Assembly (NCBI GenBank): GCA_913048545.1
Contig: CAJWWH010000047.1
Coordinates: 1-12,622, forward strand
Reading direction: 5' to 3'
DNA: 12,622 bases
DNA from: an uncultured Opitutia bacterium
Lineage (GTDB): Bacteria; Verrucomicrobiota; Verrucomicrobiae; Opitutales; MB11C04
The translations under genes and the position numbers were made by a program. The notes beneath the pieces were generated by a model. That model made no database searches and was not told the origin of the DNA. It saw nothing but the letters and a program-made list of their open reading frames with translations. Positions 5,943 through 12,622 of the stretch are shown here, in pieces (position 1 is the stretch's first letter; each line of letters opens with the position of its first letter).

Positions 5943-6848
5943 ATGCCGAAAAGGCAAAATTCATATTTTTCCTACCTCGATCAGGATGTTCTTTCTGAGA
6001 TATCAGGAGAGCCTTTGCTCAGCCCTTTTCCAATGGAAGGAAGTGTTTCCGGGCATCACCGAAGCCCCCATAAGGGATCAAGCGTGGAGTTTGCGGAATA
6101 CCGTGAATACACCCAAGGGGAAGATCCAAAGCGGATGGACTGGAGGGTTTTCGCACGGTCAGACCGTTACTACCTTAAAGAATTTGAAGCGGAAACCAAC
6201 CTCCGTTGTCATCTGGCTATTGATTGCAGTGCGTCCATGAATTTTGGTGAACCCATCAATAAAATAGAATATGCCAAAAAGCTCGGTGCGACTTTGGCCT
6301 ACCTCTTTTTATGCCAGGGTGATGCGGTTGGTTTGCATACCCTCAAAAAGAAAAGTCCGATTACACTTCCTGCAAAAAGAACTCCCGCACAGGTTCAGGA
6401 AATTCTCGAAGTATTAGGTCCTCTCAAGGCCGGGGGAAAAACCACCCTTTCCCAGTCCCTGCATGAAATTGCCGAGAGTGCGAGAATGAGAGGGCTGGTT
6501 GTGATTATATCCGACTTTTTTGAAGAAATAACCGATATCACCAATGCCATTACCCATCTTCGGGACCGAAAGCATGATGTTATTCTTTTTCATCTGCTCG
6601 ATCAAAGAGAGCTCGAATTTACTTTCGACCGGCCCATACGATTTGTCGACCTCGAAGGCGACGGCTCGATTATTACAGAACCGTCCCTCATCCGCGAAGA
6701 ATACTTATCGAGCCTCGATCAGCATATTGAATCAATTCTGCACCATTGCCTGGGCTGCGAGTCGAGCTACTTTAAGATCAACACAAATCAGCCGGTCAGT
6801 GAAACGCTTGACATGCTCAAAAAGAGCCATCGGGGAGGCACAAGTTAG
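5943..6848 (+). CDS. DUF58 domain protein (vWA-like fold, MoxR partner)
   Basis: 301 residues from the ATG at 5943, which lies 4 nt after the MoxR stop. An alternative ATG at 5916 would add nine mostly Lys residues (MPKKKKDKI) and overlap moxR by 23 nt; it is less likely but not excluded. The DUF58 signature is clear: EFAEYREYTQGEDPKRMDWR (49-68). It is followed by a MIDAS-like DCSASM (D94, S96, S98), with T167/T168 and D191 (IISDFF) in positions expected for the remaining metal ligands. No transmembrane segment is visible, so it is probably cytoplasmic or peripheral. In MoxR operons the DUF58 protein nearly always follows the ATPase and is thought to link it to membrane vWA proteins. Its stop overlaps the next start by one base (TAGTG), implying translational coupling. 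Confidence 0.93.
   Translation: MPKRQNSYFSYLDQDVLSEISGEPLLSPFPMEGSVSGHHRSPHKGSSVEFAEYREYTQGEDPKRMDWRVFARSDRYYLKEFEAETNLRCHLAIDCSASMNFGEPINKIEYAKKLGATLAYLFLCQGDAVGLHTLKKKSPITLPAKRTPAQVQEILEVLGPLKAGGKTTLSQSLHEIAESARMRGLVVIISDFFEEITDITNAITHLRDRKHDVILFHLLDQRELEFTFDRPIRFVDLEGDGSIITEPSLIREEYLSSLDQHIESILHHCLGCESSYFKINTNQPVSETLDMLKKSHRGGTS
6832..6838 (+). promoter_or_regulatory. Shine-Dalgarno of the BatA-type gene
   Basis: GGGGAGG, 9 nt before the GTG at 6848, is the strongest ribosome-binding site in the window. It supports the GTG start even though most other starts here lack such a site. It lies inside the end of the DUF58 coding sequence. Confidence 0.7.
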
Positions 6849-8797
6849 TGACCTTCATTCAATCTTTTGCTTTGTGGGGACTGCTGCTCGCATTCGCACC
6901 CCTGATCATTCATTTACTTAATCTGCTGAGGCACCGTTCTGAACCATGGGCCGCCACCCAATTTTTACTTCAAGCCAGAAAAAGTTCCTCCCGAATGTCA
7001 AAAATTCGAAGATGGCTCACTCTTCTTTTTCGTATACTTGCCCTTTCCTGCCTGACCATTACCATTGCCCGGCCGATATCCGGGGGTGATTTCCTGCTCT
7101 CTTTCTCTTCTCAAAATCCGGATGTTCTTGTCTGTATTCTTGACCGTTCGGCCAGTATGGAAACGATATCCGGAAAAAGTTCCAACTCCAAGAGGGAACT
7201 CGCGCTTGAGGCATTTCGTGAATTTTTAAAGCCTTGGCCAGAAAGCAAATTTGTCCTGGTTGACACGGTCTATGAGGAACCCTGCTTTATTGACAATTTT
7301 GAATCGCTGAATGAAAAAAACTACGGACACTTAATCGGAAGGACTGAAACCGCGGCGTCCCTCACCGGCACAATTCTAAAAACATTGAACTGGATGAAGG
7401 AAACGCAGATTGGTAGTGCGGAAGTTTTAATTGCCTCCGACATGCAAAGGAGCAACTGGATCAAAAAGGGAAGTATGGACGAGTTAAGTAGGATTGATCG
7501 TATACTGAAAGAGAAAAAAGACTTATGGACGATCAAAATGATTCCGTTTTATTCCTCACCCTCTAATAATTTATCCGTTCAAATCGATCAGGTTAGAAGA
7601 AACGAAGACACCTTGATTCCCAGTATAATTTTTAATCAAAAAAATTCCTCCGGGCAGCCGGGCAAGGTTGATGTAATGGCAAGGATTAATGGCGAGGAGC
7701 AACCCTTTTCCATTGGATTAAAAAGTAATCTGACCAAGTGGAATCCAGAATTTGATTTAACTCAAAAAACGGTCCTTGGTTGGGGATCCATTCAGGTGAG
7801 CGATGATTTCTGCAATTCGGATAACCAATGTTTTTTTGCTTATAATAAAAAGTCATCATCTTCCGTTGCAGTTCGTGCAAGTAATCCGGAAATCGGTGTA
7901 ATCCTGCGATCCGCCGCTCAAAATAAAGAAGGAAAAACTGCTGATTACTTATCGAGGCAAAGCGTGGACTCCGAAAAAATGTCCTCATTTAAAGTAATTA
8001 TTCACCAAGGAGGAGTGAGTAAATCGGATGCGGAAAAATTTGAAGAATTTACCAAAAACGGGGGTACCCTGGTTCTTTTTCCATCCGAACAATCCAACCC
8101 GTTAGCATTTTCATTTTTAAATTGGGACCGGGTGGAAACCAAAGGGAAAACTGATTACTATTCCATCGGGAACTGGTCGAAAGAAAACAGTGTTCTGGAA
8201 AATTTCACGGACGGCTCTCCCCTTCCCCTTGATTATTTATCTGTTTATAACCGAAGGATTCCCAGTGATGGCGAACCTTTGGCTTACTATCGTGATGGAA
8301 AGACATTTCTGTCAAAATTCACTCTTGGAAATGGCTTGGTTTATGCCTTTTCCACTCTGCCGCTCGATTCCTGGTCCTCCCTCAAAGACGGATTCATTCT
8401 CGTACCTGCAATCCAAAGAATCATCGAGAATTCCTCTTCCCTCTCATCCACGAGTGGAATCATATGCGGATCGGAGGAATCCAAGGAGCTTTTTGAATAC
8501 GAATGTGTTGATCAACCGGGCCAAAAAATTCCCTCACTGCATGCCGGGGTATATAATGTGGATAATCAACTTATTGCAATCAACCGTCCCGAAACTGAAA
8601 ATGATGCTGATACCATTTCCCTTGCCGAATTAGACTCGTTGCTCCCAAATACTGAATCGGTTGAGAAATTGAATTCCAATCAACTCTCGAGCCTGAAGCG
8701 GTCAGAGATATGGACGACATTTCTATTTCTTTGCCTCGCCTTTCTGCTTGGGGAAGCGGCACTTGGATTACCCTCCAAACCTCGTGTAAAAATTTAG
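6848..8797 (+). CDS. BatA-type membrane protein with vWA domain
   Basis: 649 residues, GTG start supported by GGGGAGG and a 1-nt overlap with the DUF58 stop. The N-terminus matches the BatA/aerotolerance double-transmembrane motif: hydrophobic 5-25 with PLIIHLLNLLRHR, WAATQFLLQARKSS, then a second TM at about 57-76. A vWA domain follows with MIDAS DRSASM (D99, S101, S103), a likely Thr at 173 and D198 (IASDMQ). A stretch around 378-422 (VIIHQGG, then GGTLVLFP) resembles the non-catalytic glutamine-amidotransferase-like fold common in these proteins. A final TM lies at about 622-641 with a short basic tail. The vWA and later domains therefore probably face one side of the inner membrane, most likely the periplasm (topology is inferred). 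Bacteroides Bat proteins were linked to aerotolerance, but that role is not general and should not be carried over. Confidence 0.88.
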   Translation: MTFIQSFALWGLLLAFAPLIIHLLNLLRHRSEPWAATQFLLQARKSSSRMSKIRRWLTLLFRILALSCLTITIARPISGGDFLLSFSSQNPDVLVCILDRSASMETISGKSSNSKRELALEAFREFLKPWPESKFVLVDTVYEEPCFIDNFESLNEKNYGHLIGRTETAASLTGTILKTLNWMKETQIGSAEVLIASDMQRSNWIKKGSMDELSRIDRILKEKKDLWTIKMIPFYSSPSNNLSVQIDQVRRNEDTLIPSIIFNQKNSSGQPGKVDVMARINGEEQPFSIGLKSNLTKWNPEFDLTQKTVLGWGSIQVSDDFCNSDNQCFFAYNKKSSSSVAVRASNPEIGVILRSAAQNKEGKTADYLSRQSVDSEKMSSFKVIIHQGGVSKSDAEKFEEFTKNGGTLVLFPSEQSNPLAFSFLNWDRVETKGKTDYYSIGNWSKENSVLENFTDGSPLPLDYLSVYNRRIPSDGEPLAYYRDGKTFLSKFTLGNGLVYAFSTLPLDSWSSLKDGFILVPAIQRIIENSSSLSSTSGIICGSEESKELFEYECVDQPGQKIPSLHAGVYNVDNQLIAINRPETENDADTISLAELDSLLPNTESVEKLNSNQLSSLKRSEIWTTFLFLCLAFLLGEAALGLPSKPRVKI

Positions 8798-8801
8798 GAT
8801 A

Positions 8802-10985
8802 ATGACCGAACTCTTTGGCTGGCAGTTATCACACTCTATCCCCACGTTCTTGGTCTGTATCTTCGTGCTTGTTGCCAGTGCCTACCTATCCATGCAGACA
8901 TGGAAAAGAAATGGGGCAAAGCGGACAACTCTCGTGATGGAGATCATTCGAACGCTGCTTGTTTTCCTTGTTCTTCTCACCCTGCTCAATCCTGAAAAAA
9001 TCAGACGGATTGAAAGGAATCAAAAAGCTAAAATTATCTGCCTACTTGACGAGTCAAACAGTATGGAAACCCGGGACATTCTTGAAAAAAATGGATCCAC
9101 CATCAGCAGGCTTGAATGGAGCAGAGAAAAACTATCGATGAAATGGGCTGTGCAAATGGAAAAAAATGCCAGCTTTTTAATCAAGCCCTTCTCGTCCGAA
9201 ACAGGTAAGGATTCCACTGATATTAGTTCCGCTTTGGAGGAAACGCTTCAGGAACATGAAGGTGTGAAAGCGATTCTGCTCTTTTCTGATGGCGATTCAA
9301 ACACCGGCAAATCACTCCTTTCGATGGCGGGAAGATTAAGAGGTTCGAAGACTCCAGTCTTCGGCGTGCAAGTGGGCAGTAAACATGCCCTACCCGATCT
9401 ATCGCTCGAAGAAGTGTCGGCTCCCGCTTTTGTTCTCAATGAAGAAAAAATCACCCTTCCTTTTCGGGTAATGAATTATTTTGAAACTGTCCAGCGAGGA
9501 GAAATTTCACTCTTTGCAAACGAACAGCTCGTCCTCACCCAGGAACTCATACTTCAAGATTCCACTGAACATACTGGCAGTCTCGCATGGATGCCTCCAA
9601 CGGACGGGAATTACAGCCTCCGAGTAGTAATTCGCCCAATCGAAGGAGAAACGAATCCGAACAATAACGAAAAATCCCTCACCACCCGGGTGGAAAATAA
9701 GGTGATTAAGGTATTAGTCATAGATTCACTCCCCAGATGGGAGTACCGTTTTTTAAGGAACGCCCTGGAGCGGGATCCAGGAGTAGACCTACAGTGCCTG
9801 CTTTTTCACCCCGGTATGCCCACGGGATTCGGACAGAATTATCGCCGAAGTTTCCCAAAAGAAATGGATCAGTTAGCCCCCTTTGATGTTATCTTTGTCG
9901 GAGATGTGGGTATGGGAAATGGCGAGTTAAGCGAAGAAAATTGTGCGATGCTCAAAAAACTTGTTCAACAGCAGGCATCCGGACTGGTGTTCTTACCCGG
10001 AAAAAGAGGCAGACAGTTGACTCTTCAGGATTCTCCACTTGCTGATCTTCTTCCCGTTGTTCTGGACGCGGAAAAACCAAATGGACTGGGCACCGTGAAT
10101 CCATCGAATTTGGAGCTCACCAATCGCGGCAAGGATCATTGGTTAACCAATCTGAGGGGAGCGGGTGAACCAGACCGGGAATTTTGGAATCGACTTCCCG
10201 GATTTCACTGGGCGGCAGTGGTTAAAAAGAGTAGGCCCGGTTCCGAGGTCTTAGCGGTCCATTCCAATTTTAAAAATGATTGGGGGAGAATGCCCACGCT
10301 GGCAATCCGCTACTCCGGTGCAGGCAAGACGCTTTTTCTAGGCAGTGATTCTGCCTGGCGCTGGCGAAGAGGTGTGGAGGACAAATATCATTACCGTTTC
10401 TGGAGCCAGGTAGTGCGCTGGATGGCTCACGGGCGCTACCTGGCAAACAAAGAGGGAATCCGGGTAATTGCAGAGCCGGAAAGGCCCGCTGTGGGAGAGA
10501 CGGTGTTTCTTCGCTGTATCGCATTGGATAAAGCCGGTTTCCCCATCGAAAACGGACGGGTCTCCGCATCAGTTATTCACTCGAACGGGTTAAATGAGAA
10601 TATTACTTTTCAGGCAAATCCCGAAAGTCCGGGCGTTTTTCTTGCCGAGGTTAAAACCCAGGAATCCGGTAATCTGAAAATTTCTGTCGAAAGTTCACCG
10701 TTCAAAAGGGAGCTCGAGATGAATTTAAAAATTGAGAAAAATCAAAAAGAAAAAAGAGGGAAACCGACCGGTAAAAATCAATTATCCAGCCTGAGCGAAT
10801 TAACCGGAGGAAAATTTGGCAGTTTTAAGAATTGGGAGGTGGTGGTGAACGAACTCGTCATTGTACCCGACCCTGAACCCCTCATTACCGTTGACCGTTT
10901 GCGAACCAGTCCGACTTGGGGTCTTTTTCTTTTTGTTCTACTTGCAATTTACTGGATTGGAAGAAAGCTGTTGGGGATGATTTAA
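8802..10985 (+). CDS. Membrane vWA protein with glutamine-amidotransferase-like domain
   Basis: 727 residues, starting 4 nt after the previous stop. TM1 spans about 13-31 and TM2 about 45-63 (RTLLVFLVLLTLLNPE). A vWA domain follows with MIDAS DESNSM (D83, S85, S87), T139 and D163 (FSDGDSN). A beta-rich region (about 200-295) leads into a GATase1-like domain from about 300 (VIKVLVIDSLPRWEYRFLRN), through a GLVFLPG strand near 395-401, to the family's conserved SDSAWRWRRG and YHYRFWSQVVRWMA near 515-545. No catalytic Cys elbow is seen, so it is probably a binding rather than glutaminase module. An Ig-like beta region (about 555-650) precedes a final TM at about 706-723. This architecture is typical of large PVC-group proteins encoded after MoxR-DUF58-BatA. 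Function unknown; it may form a membrane complex with the preceding protein. Confidence 0.85.
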   Translation: MTELFGWQLSHSIPTFLVCIFVLVASAYLSMQTWKRNGAKRTTLVMEIIRTLLVFLVLLTLLNPEKIRRIERNQKAKIICLLDESNSMETRDILEKNGSTISRLEWSREKLSMKWAVQMEKNASFLIKPFSSETGKDSTDISSALEETLQEHEGVKAILLFSDGDSNTGKSLLSMAGRLRGSKTPVFGVQVGSKHALPDLSLEEVSAPAFVLNEEKITLPFRVMNYFETVQRGEISLFANEQLVLTQELILQDSTEHTGSLAWMPPTDGNYSLRVVIRPIEGETNPNNNEKSLTTRVENKVIKVLVIDSLPRWEYRFLRNALERDPGVDLQCLLFHPGMPTGFGQNYRRSFPKEMDQLAPFDVIFVGDVGMGNGELSEENCAMLKKLVQQQASGLVFLPGKRGRQLTLQDSPLADLLPVVLDAEKPNGLGTVNPSNLELTNRGKDHWLTNLRGAGEPDREFWNRLPGFHWAAVVKKSRPGSEVLAVHSNFKNDWGRMPTLAIRYSGAGKTLFLGSDSAWRWRRGVEDKYHYRFWSQVVRWMAHGRYLANKEGIRVIAEPERPAVGETVFLRCIALDKAGFPIENGRVSASVIHSNGLNENITFQANPESPGVFLAEVKTQESGNLKISVESSPFKRELEMNLKIEKNQKEKRGKPTGKNQLSSLSELTGGKFGSFKNWEVVVNELVIVPDPEPLITVDRLRTSPTWGLFLFVLLAIYWIGRKLLGMI

Positions 10986-10993
10986 ACTTTATT

Positions 10994-12622
10994 TTGAAAA
11001 AAGAAAAAAAAGTCTTACCCCCGTCCCTTCTACGGTCATTGAATATACTCCAGAAAATGGCCAGGAATCTCTACCTGTTCAAATACCTGAGTTCCATCGT
11101 TCTTTTATGCCTCAGTATGTGGGGAATTTTATTTATCGCTGACCGGTTGATTGAGACTCCCCAGTGGCTCCGTCTGGGCATTTCAATTTTGTCGATGGTG
11201 GGGACCCTTTATTTTTCCTATCAACTTATCTTACATGCCTATATTTTGCCCCGTTCCCCAGAATGGCTGGCTCGAAGAATTAAAGACCGGTTTGGTGGTC
11301 CGGGAGATCGCTTTCTCGGAGTAATTGAATTGAGTAAAACGAGGGAGAAAGAGGAAAAACTTTATTCCAAAACTCTCTTTCTCGCCGCCCAGGATGGAGT
11401 GGAAAAAGAAATCTCCAAACTTCCACTCCGGGAAACACTTTCCCGCAAAAAGACCAAGCAGATCTTTCTGTCCCTGAGCCTGGTGGTATTCATTGCCGGA
11501 ATGGGCGTGGTGAGTTATCCTGAATTAGCTATCAATTCATTGATCAGATGGATCAATCCCTGGAATGAATTACCCCGGGCAACCCTGACCAAGTTTAACC
11601 CGATACCGGATTCCTGGATTGTACCCCGTAATGAAATCGCCAATTTCAAAATTGAACTGAATAAAAATACTCAACGAATTCCAGACTCTGCAATACTTCA
11701 AGGAGGAGAAAATCTCGTCGTCAAAGCGGAAAGGAACGAAAGTATTTATGAATTTTTAATTCCCGGAATAAATGATGAATACAAGGTGAACCTGAAAGCG
11801 GGTGACTTTCGAAAAAAGCTTACTATTCTACCGATGGACCGGCCGGAGATTACTCAGCTTGAAGCCTTGGCTTTCTACCCTTCATATCTGGGCCTCGGAG
11901 CTGAAAAGATCGATTTCCAATCCAGGACATCACGATTTCCAATGGGAACATCACTTCAGGTTATGGGAAAATGCTCGCGTTCGATTGCTTTTTTCAAAGC
12001 ACTGCAATCGGATCAAAACCTCGAGGTCAGCTTTCAGGGGAAATCTTTCACCATTCAGGTGCCCCCTCTCACCGAAAATCAAAATCTTCAACTTCAATTA
12101 ATTGACTCAGTCAAGCTCTCCCCTGCTCAATCTACTCCGATTAAATTGACGGCTTTCACTGATAAACCACCCGTAATTGGACTTCCAGACAGTCCATCGG
12201 AAGCGAGTATTCTTCTTCACGAAACCATTCCTGTCCGGGTTTCATCAAGTGATGATCTTGGACTGGCCCGCATTCAGTTATGCATGGTTATTTTAGGAGA
12301 AAAAAAAGAAAGCTCTCCGATTGTACTTTTTGATGAAAAACTGTCCGAACCATCTCTGCAATCCGCATTTACCCTTCCCTTTGACCCGGATTTTTTTAAC
12401 TTGGAAGACAGTGCCCGAATTGAATTGTACGGCTTGGCATGGGATCGAATGCCCAATCGAAAGCCAACGATTTCACGAAAAGTTCAATTTCAAATCGTGG
12501 GAATCGAAAAACACGCGGAACAGTTAAGGGATGAGATTGAAGCGATCATGGCCAGGACATCGGAAATTATACGGGAGCAGGAAAATATTCTGATCGAAAC
12601 GACGGCACTCAAAAGAGAATTT
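10994..12622 (+). CDS. DUF4175-like large membrane protein, 3' end outside window
   Basis: The frame is open to the last base, so at least 543 residues are present from a TTG at 10994, or 522 from the first ATG at 11057. TTG is preferred: it leaves an 8-nt gap like the other junctions (the ATG would leave 71 nt), and the extra residues (KKVLPPSLLRSLNILQK) look coding, resembling the basic N-terminus of such proteins. Neither start has a Shine-Dalgarno. Numbered from TTG: TMs at about 32-49, 61-83 and 156-174. A conserved-looking segment RIKDRFGGPGDRFLGVIELS (95-114) lies between the second and third. After TM3 comes a long extracytoplasmic beta-rich part with Pro-rich junctions, and the visible end turns helical and charged (HAEQLRDEIEAIMARTSEII), the start of a probable coiled coil. 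This layout fits DUF4175/TIGR02302-type proteins of MoxR-vWA operons, usually much longer. Role unknown. Confidence 0.8.
   Translation, partial: MKKEKKVLPPSLLRSLNILQKMARNLYLFKYLSSIVLLCLSMWGILFIADRLIETPQWLRLGISILSMVGTLYFSYQLILHAYILPRSPEWLARRIKDRFGGPGDRFLGVIELSKTREKEEKLYSKTLFLAAQDGVEKEISKLPLRETLSRKKTKQIFLSLSLVVFIAGMGVVSYPELAINSLIRWINPWNELPRATLTKFNPIPDSWIVPRNEIANFKIELNKNTQRIPDSAILQGGENLVVKAERNESIYEFLIPGINDEYKVNLKAGDFRKKLTILPMDRPEITQLEALAFYPSYLGLGAEKIDFQSRTSRFPMGTSLQVMGKCSRSIAFFKALQSDQNLEVSFQGKSFTIQVPPLTENQNLQLQLIDSVKLSPAQSTPIKLTAFTDKPPVIGLPDSPSEASILLHETIPVRVSSSDDLGLARIQLCMVILGEKKESSPIVLFDEKLSEPSLQSAFTLPFDPDFFNLEDSARIELYGLAWDRMPNRKPTISRKVQFQIVGIEKHAEQLRDEIEAIMARTSEIIREQENILIETTALKREF

Noticed and set aside
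7686..7988. 100-codon minus-strand frame inside the BatA-type gene
   Set aside because: Antisense shadow of a well-supported coding sequence, with no recognisable domain.
11802..12101. 99-codon plus-strand frame inside the last gene
   Set aside because: It overlaps the DUF4175-like frame, which is continuous and has membrane and domain structure; this one is a shadow.

Overview
The window looks like chromosomal DNA from a free-living Gram-negative bacterium. I read it as the Planctomycetes-Verrucomicrobia-Chlamydiae group, most likely a marine verrucomicrobial (Opitutae-like) lineage. That placement is inference from gene content: a MoxR / DUF58 / BatA-vWA / vWA-GATase-like / DUF4175-like run, a membrane-anchored squalene-cyclase-fold repeat protein, a periplasmic azurin and a divergent NRAMP-like transporter. 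Base composition is mid-40s percent GC by eye. Most starts lack a Shine-Dalgarno sequence. No rRNA, tRNA, CRISPR array, insertion sequence or phage gene was seen.

Left region (1-3798, + strand). The window opens inside, or at the very start of, a membrane-anchored alpha/alpha-barrel repeat protein. Next comes a complete secreted azurin with all copper ligands, then a strong hairpin. A polytopic NRAMP-superfamily-like transporter follows; it lacks the usual metal-binding motifs and carries a large soluble insertion. Azurin and transporter each have a TTGACA-like/TATAAT-like promoter ending directly at the start codon, so both may be leaderless transcripts.

Middle region (3799-4900, - strand genes and mostly noncoding DNA). 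It holds a small secreted protein, a 70-residue DUF1737-like protein and about 350 bp without a convincing gene. That gap contains a near-perfect intrinsic terminator and a second hairpin, both reading leftward. They may be the 3' end of an undescribed small RNA.

Right region (4901-12622, + strand). This is a tightly packed operon: MoxR AAA+ ATPase, DUF58 protein, BatA-type membrane vWA protein, a second membrane vWA protein with a GATase-like domain, and a DUF4175-like membrane protein that runs off the window. Junctions are between 1 nt of overlap and 8 nt of gap with the starts chosen here. By analogy with other MoxR-vWA systems, the ATPase probably acts as a chaperone or metal-insertase-like remodeller on the MIDAS-containing vWA partners at the inner membrane. 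The actual substrate is unknown. This gene order recurs in PVC bacteria, so it is not new, but its function is unresolved.

I found no clearly new multi-gene system. The best candidates for a second look are the hairpin pair at 4324-4390, the motif-less NRAMP-like transporter, and the three consecutive MIDAS proteins next to MoxR.
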